Assembly (NCBI RefSeq): GCF_014189535.1 | Contig: NZ_CP050307.1 | Coordinates: 1,426,001 to 1,490,000 of the forward strand | Direction: 5' to 3' | DNA length: 64,000 nt | Origin: Rhizobium lusitanum | GTDB taxonomy: Bacteria > Pseudomonadota > Alphaproteobacteria > Rhizobiales > Rhizobiaceae | In this document: positions 1 to 8,227 of the stretch, one piece after another | Layout: each line of letters opens with the position of its first letter | How positions within the stretch are numbered: position 1 is the first letter of the stretch | The notes under the pieces: generated by a model | The model's input: only the letters and a program-made list of their open reading frames with translations | What the model was told of the DNA's origin: nothing | Databases searched by the model: none | Program-made: the position numbers and the translations under genes

Positions 1-1
1 C

Positions 2-1102
2 AGCCAACTGGCCGCCGGCGAAAAGCAGAAGCTGGAGATCGTCAAGCAGCTCTATCTCGGCCGCAGTTTCCTCGTTCTCGACGAGCCGACTTCGGTGCTG
101 ACGCCGGCTGAAGCCGACGAGATGCTTGGTCTCGTGCGTGGGATGACCGAGCGCGGCGAGCTCACCGTATTGATGATTTCGCACAAGTTCCATGAGGTGA
201 CCAAGTTTGCCGACACAGTATCAATCCTGCGTCGCGGTAAGTTGATCGGCGGTGGAAAGGTGGGGGAATTGTCGACCGCGGAGATGGCCGGAATGATGAT
301 CGGGGACGTCAAGCTTGCCGAGCTCGATACCCGTATTCCTGTGGTCGAAACGGCAAAGCCGGTGCTGCAGATCGAACGGATCAAGGCACCTGATCACTCT
401 GGCCTGAAGACCATAGAGATCGACAGCCTGACGGTGCATGCCGGCGAGATCGTCGGCATTGCCGGCATATCCGGCAACGGCCAGAAGGAACTCACCGAAA
501 TCCTTGCCGGTCAGCGGCCGACACAGGCAGGTTCCGTCACCGTCAAGGGGGCCGCCTATGGCGCCACGCGGTCGGAGACGCGCCGTAACAATGTCCGCTT
601 CATTCCCGAGGAGCCGCTGCAGAACGCCTGCGCGCCGCGCATGAGCGTCAGCGAGAATCTGGCCTTCCGGACTTTCGATCTTAAGGAAAGCGGTGCGGAT
701 GCGATCTGGCTTAACAGGAACAAGATCAAGAAGGGCGCAACCGCCCTCATCGCCGATTTCAAGGTCAAGACGGCTTCACAATCCTCTCCGATTGCCGCCT
801 TGTCCGGCGGCAATGTCCAGCGCGCCGTGTTGGCGCGGGAGCTGACGGGCGAGGTCGATCTGCTGATCGTCTCCAACCCCTGTTTCGGGCTCGACTTTTC
901 CGCTGTCGCCGAGATCCGGGCTCGCATCATGCGAGCCCGCAATGCGGGCACCGCCGTGTTGCTGCTGTCGGAGGATCTGGACGAGCTCATGGAAATGTCC
1001 GACCGGATCATGGTGATCTCCGAGGGCAAGCTCGTCTATGAGACTGCGGCCCGAAGCGCCGATACTTCGGTGATCGGCGCGCATATGGCGGGGCATCACT
1101 GA
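2..1102 (+). CDS. ABC transporter ATP-binding protein, nucleoside/sugar type (5' end outside window)
   Basis: Partial gene; 366 residues are visible and the reading frame enters from the left edge. The visible part opens with the signature of the first ATPase domain ([10 protein letters not shown]) and its Walker B ([10 protein letters not shown]). A second ATPase-like domain follows, with the atypical P-loop [10 protein letters not shown] near visible residue 158, signature [10 protein letters not shown] and NPCFGLD. A tandem cassette with a GNGQ-type degenerate second P-loop is typical of RbsA/BmpA-type importers of nucleosides, nucleobases or sugars. Its TGA stop shares one base with the next ATG, so it is coupled to the biuret-hydrolase-like gene. 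I infer that it energises uptake of the compound degraded by the downstream enzymes; the substrate is not shown by sequence. Confidence 0.9.
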   Translation, partial: SQLAAGEKQKLEIVKQLYLGRSFLVLDEPTSVLTPAEADEMLGLVRGMTERGELTVLMISHKFHEVTKFADTVSILRRGKLIGGGKVGELSTAEMAGMMIGDVKLAELDTRIPVVETAKPVLQIERIKAPDHSGLKTIEIDSLTVHAGEIVGIAGISGNGQKELTEILAGQRPTQAGSVTVKGAAYGATRSETRRNNVRFIPEEPLQNACAPRMSVSENLAFRTFDLKESGADAIWLNRNKIKKGATALIADFKVKTASQSSPIAALSGGNVQRAVLARELTGEVDLLIVSNPCFGLDFSAVAEIRARIMRARNAGTAVLLLSEDLDELMEMSDRIMVISEGKLVYETAARSADTSVIGAHMAGHH

Positions 1103-1770
1103 TGAGAGAGATTTCAGCCCAACCCTTCGCCTTCCCGTTTCAACGCGATGCGGTCGCGCTTGTCGTCATCGACATGCAGCGCGATTTTGCCGAACCGGGC
1201 GGCTTCGGCGCAAGTCTTGGCAATGATGTCAGCCGTATCACCAGGATCGTCCCAGATGTGAAGCGGCTGATCGAAGGCTTCCGCAAGGCGGGCCTGCCGG
1301 TCATCCACACAATGGAGTGCCACAGGCCCGATCTCTCGGATTTGCCTCCTGCCAAGCGCGACCGTGGCAATCCCACGCTCAGGATCGGGGACGAAGGCCC
1401 GATGGGGCGCATTCTCATCGCCGGCGAACCCGGCACTGCGATCCTGCCGGAGCTCGCACCGATCGACGGCGAGATCGTCATCGAAAAGCCGGGCAAAGGG
1501 GCCTTCTACGCCACTGAACTTGGCGATATCCTGAAGGACAACGGCATACGACAGCTCATCTTTGCGGGCGTGACCACGGAGGTCTGTGTCCAGACCACCA
1601 TGCGCGAGGCGAACGACCGCGGCTATGAATGCCTGCTGGCCGAAGAAGCAACCGAAAGCTATTTCCCCGAGTTCAAGGAAGCTGCCATCGCGATGATCCG
1701 TGCTCAAGGCGCGATCGTCGGCTGGACAGCGCATGTCGATGACATTCTGGAGGCGATCACTCATGCCTAG
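1102..1770 (+). CDS. biuH: Isochorismatase-family cysteine hydrolase, probable biuret amidohydrolase
   Basis: 222 residues. The cysteine-hydrolase triad is visible: Asp24 (VVIDMQRDF), Lys132 (KPGKGAF) and Cys162 (TTEVCVQTT). The stretches [22 protein letters not shown]-like and [15 protein letters not shown] match what I remember of rhizobial biuret hydrolase (BiuH), which converts biuret to allophanate and ammonia. The next enzyme gene is allophanate hydrolase, which would use that product. The start overlaps the stop of the ABC gene (TGATG) and the 3' end overlaps the cupin gene, so this is one operon. Triuret hydrolase or ureidoacrylate-type hydrolases share the fold and remain possible; the family call is firm, the substrate is inference. 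Confidence 0.75.
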   Translation: MREISAQPFAFPFQRDAVALVVIDMQRDFAEPGGFGASLGNDVSRITRIVPDVKRLIEGFRKAGLPVIHTMECHRPDLSDLPPAKRDRGNPTLRIGDEGPMGRILIAGEPGTAILPELAPIDGEIVIEKPGKGAFYATELGDILKDNGIRQLIFAGVTTEVCVQTTMREANDRGYECLLAEEATESYFPEFKEAAIAMIRAQGAIVGWTAHVDDILEAITHA

Positions 1771-2113
1771 AACGACGCGAGAAATGCTGACGGCGGGCGG
1801 CTGGAAAGATCTGGCCTTCGGTCCCTTTCGCAAGGACGTCACCATTCATTGGATCCAGCCTTTCGAAGACGATCAGCCTGGCGTCGCCCTCTTGAAATAC
1901 GAAGCCGGCGCTTCCGTGCCTCGCCACCGGCATGAAGGGCTGGAGACCATTCTCGTGCTCGAGGGCATACAATCGGATGAAGCCGGCGATTATGCCAAGG
2001 GCTGCTATATCGTGAATGCTGTGGGTACCGAGCATTCAGTTTGGAGTGACACAGGCTGCGTCGTGCTGATCCAATGGGACCGGCCCGTCAGAATATTGGA
2101 GGAACAGGCGTGA
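1763..2113 (+). CDS. Small cupin-domain protein
   Basis: 116 residues in a single cupin fold. The first cupin motif is clear ([16 protein letters not shown], two His and one Glu as metal ligands) and the second motif carries a His in GTEHSVWS. The ATG at 1763 lies inside the end of the hydrolase gene, and the TGA overlaps the GTG of allophanate hydrolase, so translation is coupled on both sides. Proteins of this size often accompany biuret and allophanate genes; an auxiliary metal-dependent or sensing role is possible, but no reaction can be assigned from sequence. An in-frame upstream codon at 1700 would extend it into the preceding gene and is less likely. Confidence 0.8.
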   Translation: MPRTTREMLTAGGWKDLAFGPFRKDVTIHWIQPFEDDQPGVALLKYEAGASVPRHRHEGLETILVLEGIQSDEAGDYAKGCYIVNAVGTEHSVWSDTGCVVLIQWDRPVRILEEQA

Positions 2114-3909
2114 CCGGTCCGGCTCTCGATATTTCGTCCCTGCATGCGTTCTATGCAGACGGAGACTCGGCGACTGCGATCATCGAGGCTGTCTTTGCGC
2201 GTATTGCCGCAGTAAACGATCCCGGCATCTTCCTGCATCTTGCCGGCAAAGCGAACTTGTTGGAACAGGCGGCGGCTCTCGGATCCTTTGATCCGGTGGC
2301 AAAGCCGCTCTGGGGCGTACCCTTCGCCGTCAAGGACAATATCGACGTCGCGGGGATGCCAACCAGCGCCGCGTGCCCCGATTTCGCCTACATGCCCAAA
2401 GCCGATGCAACGGTCGTTCGGCTATTGAAGTTGGCTGGAGCGCTGGTGATCGGCAAGACCAACCTCGACCAGTTTGCAACCGGTCTTGTCGGCGTGCGCA
2501 CCCCCTATCCTGTGCCACGCAACGCCATCGACCCCGCTTTGGTGCCCGGCGGATCAAGCTCAGGCTCCGCCGTCGCGACGGCGCAGGGCATCGTGAGCTT
2601 TGCGCTCGGCACCGACACCGCGGGCTCCGGGCGCATTCCCGCGGGCCTTAACAATATCGTCGGCCTGAAACCCAGCCTCGGCGCATTGTCGACCACCGGC
2701 GTCATTCCCGCTTGCCGCACGCTAGACTGCGTCTCCATCTTCGCTCTGACGGTGGATGATGCATGGCGGGTCTTCGAGGTCGTGGCGCGCCATGACGCCA
2801 CGGACGCTTATTCGAAAACCGTTCCAGCTGATGGTTTCGGCCGAACGCTACCGACCCTAACCATTGGTGTGCCGGCAAAGGCGGACCGACTGTTTTTCGG
2901 CGACGCCGTCATGGAAGCGGCCTACGACGACGCCTTGCGCATGTTGATGGAACTGGGCCATCGCCTGGTGGAGATCCCCTTCGGCGATTTTTACCAAGTG
3001 GCAAACCTGCTTTATGAAGGCGCCTGGGTCGCGGAGCGCTATGCCGCAGTGAAGGATTTCTTCGACACCAAAGAGGCAAGCTTTCATGCCATCACGCGCA
3101 AGATTTATGGGGGCGCCAAGCAGCTTTCGGCCGCAGATGCCTTCAAAGGCCTCTATGCGCTGCAAGCCCTGAAACAGAAGGTTACGCCGCTGATCGCTTC
3201 GGTCGATCTCTTCTGCGTACCGACCGCCCCAACGCACTATACGCGCGCGGACCTTGAGGCCGAACCGATCCGCGAGAACTCGCGTCTCGGTACCTATACG
3301 AATTTTGTCAATCTGCTTGATCTGTGCGGCATCGCCGTGCCGACAGGCATACGCAGCGATGGTCGTCCAGCCAGCGTTACCCTGCTGGCACCTTGGGGAG
3401 GCGATGGTCTCACAGCTTCGCTTGCTTGTGAGATTCACAGGGCCAGCGGCTTGACGCTTGGCGCCACCGGCTGGCTACAGCCGACGGCGAAAGACACGAC
3501 CGCCGTTGACGAGGTCGACCTGATTGATATCGTCGTCGTCGGTGCCCATCTCTCCGGCATGCCGCTGAACGCACAGTTGCTCGCCCTTGCTGGCCGCCTT
3601 CTGCGGACAGCACGAACATCGGATTGCTATCGGCTTTATGCCCTACCGGGGCAGATGCCAACCAAGCCCGGACTCATCCGTGTCGCATCAGCAACAGGCG
3701 GTGAAATCGATGTCGAGATCTGGCGATTGACGCGGGCTGCTTTCGGCCAATTCGTCGCCGCCATCCCCTCACCACTCAGCATAGGTACCCTCTTCTTATC
3801 CGATGGTACTTCGGCCAAGGGATTTCTGGTCGAAGCCGCCGCCATCGCTGACGCGACAGATATTACGCATTATGGCGGATGGCGCAGTTATGTTACGGCA
3901 ACGACGTAG
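2110..3909 (+). CDS. atzF: Allophanate hydrolase (amidase signature family)
   Basis: 599 residues from a GTG that overlaps the cupin stop (GTGA). The amidase-signature catalytic set is visible: Lys75 (PFAVKDNIDVAG), cis-Ser near 149 (GGSSSGSAVA) and nucleophile Ser173 (GTDTAGSGRIPA). The C-terminal ~150 residues form the extra domain typical of AtzF/DUR1-type allophanate hydrolases, and the total length (~600) fits. The family hydrolyses allophanate to ammonia and carbon dioxide, finishing biuret, cyanuric acid or guanidine-derived nitrogen release. Adjacent to a BiuH-like gene, it most likely completes biuret use. An in-frame ATG at 2074 lies inside the cupin gene and is not preferred. Confidence 0.9.
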   Translation: MTGPALDISSLHAFYADGDSATAIIEAVFARIAAVNDPGIFLHLAGKANLLEQAAALGSFDPVAKPLWGVPFAVKDNIDVAGMPTSAACPDFAYMPKADATVVRLLKLAGALVIGKTNLDQFATGLVGVRTPYPVPRNAIDPALVPGGSSSGSAVATAQGIVSFALGTDTAGSGRIPAGLNNIVGLKPSLGALSTTGVIPACRTLDCVSIFALTVDDAWRVFEVVARHDATDAYSKTVPADGFGRTLPTLTIGVPAKADRLFFGDAVMEAAYDDALRMLMELGHRLVEIPFGDFYQVANLLYEGAWVAERYAAVKDFFDTKEASFHAITRKIYGGAKQLSAADAFKGLYALQALKQKVTPLIASVDLFCVPTAPTHYTRADLEAEPIRENSRLGTYTNFVNLLDLCGIAVPTGIRSDGRPASVTLLAPWGGDGLTASLACEIHRASGLTLGATGWLQPTAKDTTAVDEVDLIDIVVVGAHLSGMPLNAQLLALAGRLLRTARTSDCYRLYALPGQMPTKPGLIRVASATGGEIDVEIWRLTRAAFGQFVAAIPSPLSIGTLFLSDGTSAKGFLVEAAAIADATDITHYGGWRSYVTATT

Positions 3910-4086
3910 AGCCGCCAAGACGGCGTTATCACGTTGTTTGAAATGTGGCCGCTTGAGCCGACACCGCGGTTTTCAGGCAGATCGTGCACTTACGGCTTCC
4001 CACGCGGCCATGGCCTGGCGTCGATGGGTTCGAATCTGTGCTGAGGAGCGGTTGGTCTGGGTGGGACGAAGAGGTTTCGGACGGCG

Positions 4087-4210
4087 GAGAAGATCGACAC
4101 CGCCATCGACTTGCTGACCGGAGGTCGAAATGAGCGCCTCGATCTCAGTGGCCGCTTTGGCGGAGCGCTGGGCAAGCTCGCACCTCCCGGGCGACAATGG
4201 CGAAGCCACC
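4087..4210 (-). pseudogene. Fragment of a methyl-accepting chemotaxis protein signalling domain
   Basis: Reverse-strand translation just beyond the M20 gene stop gives GGFAIVAREVRA, then after a short frameshift LAQRSAKAATEIEALIS and TSGQQVDGGVDLL. This is the highly conserved hairpin tip of chemoreceptor cytoplasmic domains (normally GRGFAVVA.EVRALAQRSA). Only about 40 residues survive and there is no start or upstream domain, so it is a relic. The rest of 3910-4086 shows no recognisable gene. Confidence 0.6.
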
Positions 4211-5655
4211 TATCCGTTAGCTGCCGGCTGGACGCTCTCGGGAATGGGACACATGTAGGGCTCACCATCCATCTTCTCAGACCATTCGATTTTTGCCTGG
4301 GCAAGAAGTTCGGATGATGTCAATAGATCGAGGCCCGTTGCCGCCAGTGCCTTGGCGGCATGGATCATCGCCTTGTGCGCTCCAGGGCTGCGGCCTTGAG
4401 CTACGACTTGCCAAGTATGGGGATTGGTGCCGATTGCCCAGGCCGGCGCCCAGCATTGGGCCGTTGGCGTCACCCGACTGACATCTCCGACATCGGTCGA
4501 ACCGGCCCGAAAATGCGACTGGCCCTCGAAGGCACGCAGGCCAAGATGAAGCGGCGTCGAGCCGTCGATCTTTCTGTTGGAGAAAACATCCTCCTTGATC
4601 TGGTAAAGGCGAATGCTGCTCTTGATCGCCTCCTCGCTGAAGGTTGCCTGAATCCTTCGGGCAAAATCGATATCGTTTTCATCGAAGGGGATGGGGCCGA
4701 GCGCAACCAGATTGTCGTGGATGGCATTTTCAAGCGTGAGATTGGGCAGGAGATTGGTCGAGGCGGTGTCGAAAACGGCCTCAACCTCCGTCTCCGTCAT
4801 CATCGCCGCACCCCTCGCAACTTTTTCCACCCGCTCGCCAAGAGCAAGCGCCTGCGCCATTTCCGGCGCGCGGATCAAGTACAGTACCTCGGCCTGGGCC
4901 TGCACGACGTTGGCGGCCCGTCCGCCCGCATCGGTGATGGCATAATGCACCCGGCAATCCTGCGGCATGTGTTCGCGCAGGAAATTGACGCCGACATTCA
5001 TCAGTTCGACGGCATCCAGCGCCGATCGGCCGAGATGGGCGCTGTTGGCCGCATGCGCCGCAACACCCTTGAAACGGTAGAATGTTTCGATAACAGCCAG
5101 ATTGTTGGTCGAGCGAACGCCATTGAAGGGGGCTGGATGCCAGGTGAGCGCCGCATCGACATCGGCAAAGGCGCCGGCACGCACCATGAACGTCTTGCCG
5201 GAGCCGCCCTCCTCGCCCGGACAGCCATAATAGCGCACGGTTCCGGACAGCCCATTAGCCTGGAGATATCTGGCAAGCGAAACGGCGGCCAGCAGCGAAC
5301 CGCTTCCGAGCAGATTATGCCCGCAACCATGCCCGGTGCCGCCCGCCTCGACGGCTTGCGGCGCGTCCACGCCTGCAACCTGGCTCATGCCGGCAAGAGC
5401 GTCGTACTCGCCGAGAAAGGCGATCACGGGCTTGCCACTTCCGAACTCGCCGATGAACGCGGTCTTCATGCCGGCAACATCTTGCCGCACCGAAAATCCG
5501 TGTTGCAGCAGGGTCTGGATCAGTAGATCGGACGATCGATCCTCATCGAATTTCAGCTCCGCGAAATCCCATATCCGGTCACTGAGAGCGGTGAATTCGG
5601 GAGCCATCGCATCGATGGCGGCGTTGAGCGAAAGCAGGGAAGCGGTGCCGGGCAT
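4210..5655 (-). CDS. M20-family amidohydrolase, AbgB-like
   Basis: 481 residues from the ATG at 5655, which has a GAGGAG ribosome site seven bases upstream. Metal-ligand motifs of the M20 family are present: GHGCGHNLLGSG, the Glu pair in GCPGEEGGSG, and His in LTWHPAPF. Length and motifs resemble AbgB, the p-aminobenzoyl-glutamate hydrolase subunit, and related carboxypeptidase-like amidohydrolases that cleave N-acyl amino acids. There is no signal peptide, so it is probably cytoplasmic. It is the last gene of the minus-strand peptide-transport operon (11612 to 4210), so it probably hydrolyses the imported amide. No AbgA partner is nearby. An in-frame codon further up (5730) has no ribosome site. 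Confidence 0.85.
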   Translation of the reverse strand: MPGTASLLSLNAAIDAMAPEFTALSDRIWDFAELKFDEDRSSDLLIQTLLQHGFSVRQDVAGMKTAFIGEFGSGKPVIAFLGEYDALAGMSQVAGVDAPQAVEAGGTGHGCGHNLLGSGSLLAAVSLARYLQANGLSGTVRYYGCPGEEGGSGKTFMVRAGAFADVDAALTWHPAPFNGVRSTNNLAVIETFYRFKGVAAHAANSAHLGRSALDAVELMNVGVNFLREHMPQDCRVHYAITDAGGRAANVVQAQAEVLYLIRAPEMAQALALGERVEKVARGAAMMTETEVEAVFDTASTNLLPNLTLENAIHDNLVALGPIPFDENDIDFARRIQATFSEEAIKSSIRLYQIKEDVFSNRKIDGSTPLHLGLRAFEGQSHFRAGSTDVGDVSRVTPTAQCWAPAWAIGTNPHTWQVVAQGRSPGAHKAMIHAAKALAATGLDLLTSSELLAQAKIEWSEKMDGEPYMCPIPESVQPAANG

Positions 5656-5787
5656 GTGATCTCCTCGCGGAAGCCTGAAATTCAGACGTCGAAAATCGGG
5701 TTCGGCGGGCGGCATGCCCACCGAAGACATATGTTCTGATGCGTCCTGACGAATGGCGCCGCCAAGGCTACGTCATTCGTTTGTGCC

Positions 5788-7332
5788 CTAGTTGTCGAGA
5801 GACACTTCCCAGAGGCGGGCATTGGACTGCCAGACGGGCTGGCCTTTCAGCGCCTTGGTGGCACCCCAGACATCGATCATATCGTAGAGGAAGATGCCGG
5901 GCATATCCTGCAACATCAGCTCATGGAACTCATCGAAGATTGCCTGACGCTTTTTCGGATCGATTTCGGCATAGGCGGCCTTCATCAATTCGATGGCCTT
6001 CGGATTGTCCCACATCAGCGATGCGTTCTGATCCTTGTCGCCGACGTAGAAACTGTACATCAGCGCCGGGTCGAGGCGAGGCGCCACGGATTGCGAAATG
6101 ATCTGATATTTGCCGGAACGGCGACGATCGACCTGGGTGGCGTAATCGAGCACTTCGATCTGGATGTTCATGCCGATCTGCTGGAGCATGGCCTGCGCCA
6201 TGACCGCAGCAGGAAAACTCGGCACGTTTCCGCGCTTGTTGGCGATGATGCTGATCGGTTCGCCTTTGTAGCCGGCCGCATCAAGCTCTTTCTTGGCGGC
6301 CTCCAGATCATAGGGGAGACGCTTCTTCTGCGTTTCGCTGAAGTAAACGGAATCGGACGAGACCATCGATCCGTTCGCCTCACCCGTGCCGTTCGACGCG
6401 GCCTCGACGAGCTGGTCGAGATCGAGTGCCTGCGCCATGGCACGGCGGATGCCGGGCTTGCTTAAGGTGGGGTCGCGGGTCTGAAAGTAGAACAGGTTCT
6501 TGCCGTTGTTCCGCGAAATGATCACCTGGGTCGTCTTGCTCTCCTTGAATTCGGGAATGAGATCGGGAGAAATCTCTGCCGTGTCGAGCACACCCGATTG
6601 CAGGCCGGCCTTGACCGTGGAGGCGTCGGGAATGACCATGAATTTGATACCGTCGACCAGCGGTCGCTTGGAGCCAACCATACCGTCCGGCTTGCCGTCA
6701 TTGGCGGGCGAAACATAACCATCAAACTTGGCAAGGTGAATATATTCGCCCTTCTTCCAGACGTCCCATTTGAAGGGACCCGTTCCGATCGGCTTGTCGA
6801 ACGTGCCGTCGGCAGCAATGGAGTCCGGGGAGATGATGCCGGTATAGCCGCATTCGGGGCGTGACATCAGGCCGAGGAAAACCGCGGACGGCTTTTCCAG
6901 CGTCATGGTCACGCTCGAGGCGTCGGTCGCCTTGATGCCGGTCACGTGCACCGCGCCACTGCCGTCGAAATCCTTGATACAGGTCCATTTGGTCTTCGGA
7001 TCCATGTAACGGTTCCAGTTCCAGACCACATCGTCTGCCGTCAGCGACTTGCCATTGTGGAACTTCACACCGTCACGCAGCTTGAACGTATAGCTGAGGC
7101 CATCCGCCGCCATATCGACGCTGGCCGCCAGAAGCGGCTTGACCTCACCATTATTGGCATAGCCGACGAGACCTTCGACAATATGGAGGATGACGCCGTC
7201 GGTGTTGCCGTCGCGATTGACGCCGGGATTGTTGCTGCGCAGGTCGGAACTCTGCGCCACGACAATATCGCGGGCGGTCGCGCTGGCGACGAGCGATATC
7301 AGCATGGCGCCCGCAAGCAGAATGGTCTTCAT
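5788..7332 (-). CDS. ABC transporter solute-binding protein, family 5 (peptide/nickel type)
   Basis: 514 residues with an N-terminal signal peptide (MKTILLAGAMLISLVASATA, cleavage expected after ATA). The mature protein has the family 5 features: DIVVAQ near the start, a LADGLSYTFKLRDGVKFHNG-like segment (here DGLSYTFKLRDGVKFHNGK), GTGPFKWDVW and the C-terminal KKRQAIFDEFHELM helix. It should capture a peptide or peptide-like ligand in the periplasm for the permease pair at 9853-11612. It lies between the beta-lactamase-fold gene and the M20 gene in the same operon. The ligand cannot be read from sequence. Confidence 0.92.
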   Translation of the reverse strand: MKTILLAGAMLISLVASATARDIVVAQSSDLRSNNPGVNRDGNTDGVILHIVEGLVGYANNGEVKPLLAASVDMAADGLSYTFKLRDGVKFHNGKSLTADDVVWNWNRYMDPKTKWTCIKDFDGSGAVHVTGIKATDASSVTMTLEKPSAVFLGLMSRPECGYTGIISPDSIAADGTFDKPIGTGPFKWDVWKKGEYIHLAKFDGYVSPANDGKPDGMVGSKRPLVDGIKFMVIPDASTVKAGLQSGVLDTAEISPDLIPEFKESKTTQVIISRNNGKNLFYFQTRDPTLSKPGIRRAMAQALDLDQLVEAASNGTGEANGSMVSSDSVYFSETQKKRLPYDLEAAKKELDAAGYKGEPISIIANKRGNVPSFPAAVMAQAMLQQIGMNIQIEVLDYATQVDRRRSGKYQIISQSVAPRLDPALMYSFYVGDKDQNASLMWDNPKAIELMKAAYAEIDPKKRQAIFDEFHELMLQDMPGIFLYDMIDVWGATKALKGQPVWQSNARLWEVSLDN

Positions 7333-7362
7333 CGTTCTACCCCTCTTATGTGTTTGATTGTT

Positions 7363-8226
7363 CTACGCTTGAAACTCATCCCAGCAGGCGCGCGAAAGCC
7401 GACCGATGGTCTCGAGCGACACCGTGTATCCCGGTGTTCCGTCAGGAAGCGCCTGCGGCACCTGATCAGTGTAAGCGGCGATGATGTAGAGCGGTGCACC
7501 GTCGCAATAGACGATGCCTGCATCCATACGGCCACGCTTGCCGCGCCCACCCTTGCTCGCCACCTTCGTCTCGAACGGCAGGCGGGAGTGGATGCCGTAG
7601 CGCAGCACCTGGTTCTTCAATGTCTGAAGCGCGAATTGGCAGAGGTCCGCCGGGCAGCCAAGTTTTTCGGCTGCGGCTTTCGACGTTTGTGCGTCGAGGA
7701 TCATCTGCAAAAGCATGACCTGATCGGCCGCTGTCGTGGTGGTGACCGCGCCAAGCGCATGATCCGGGGAAAGTGCCAGCGGCGGGATGAGGAAGCGGTG
7801 GTGCGTGCCGGTCATGCCGATCGACTTGCAGTAGAGATCGACTTCTTCCAGCGTCAGGCGTTCGAACACCATCTTGGTGCAGACATTGTCGCTCAGCACC
7901 ATCATGCCGGTGATCGCGTCGCGGAGCGATATGACGATGCCCGGCGTCAGGTATCGAAATATGCCGCTCGCCACCTCCTCAGCGAAGCGCGGCTCATAGA
8001 CGATCTGCTCGTCGAGATCGAGGCGGCCCTCGCCGACGGCCTTGAACGCCGCCATCATGATCGATGTCTTGCGCGTTGAGGCCGAGGGCGTCTCCTCTTC
8101 GGCACCGCGGCCAAAGGTTTCGCCGGTCAGGAGATTGCGGATGCAATAACGGGTTACAAAGGGTTGCGCGTCGCAGATCGCGTTCAGCCGTTCGGCCGCC
8201 TTGCTCGAATTGATGATCGTGTTCAT
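7363..8226 (-). CDS. Class A beta-lactamase-related serine hydrolase, cytoplasmic
   Basis: 287 residues. The first two motifs of penicillin-recognising serine enzymes are present: SxxK (STRK near residue 50) and SDN (LSDNVCTK). The third motif is altered (KGGRGKRG instead of KTG) and no ExxLN motif with the general-base Glu is visible in the expected loop. It has no signal peptide, unlike periplasmic beta-lactamases. It sits between the fused ATPase and the binding protein of a peptide-type ABC operon, which argues for hydrolysis of an imported amide or cyclic compound rather than antibiotic resistance. The fold assignment is secure; the substrate is unknown. Confidence 0.8.
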   Translation of the reverse strand: MNTIINSSKAAERLNAICDAQPFVTRYCIRNLLTGETFGRGAEEETPSASTRKTSIMMAAFKAVGEGRLDLDEQIVYEPRFAEEVASGIFRYLTPGIVISLRDAITGMMVLSDNVCTKMVFERLTLEEVDLYCKSIGMTGTHHRFLIPPLALSPDHALGAVTTTTAADQVMLLQMILDAQTSKAAAEKLGCPADLCQFALQTLKNQVLRYGIHSRLPFETKVASKGGRGKRGRMDAGIVYCDGAPLYIIAAYTDQVPQALPDGTPGYTVSLETIGRLSRACWDEFQA

Positions 8227-8227
8227 T

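Noticed and set aside
4360..5526. Long open frame on the plus strand opposite the M20 gene (about 388 codons)
   Set aside because: It lies entirely antisense to a well-supported M20 gene with clear motifs and ribosome site; its translation is Arg/His-rich with no recognisable domain.
7363..8226. Calling the serine hydrolase an antibiotic-resistance beta-lactamase
   Set aside because: The third motif is KGG, no ExxLN is visible, there is no signal peptide, and the gene is built into an importer operon.
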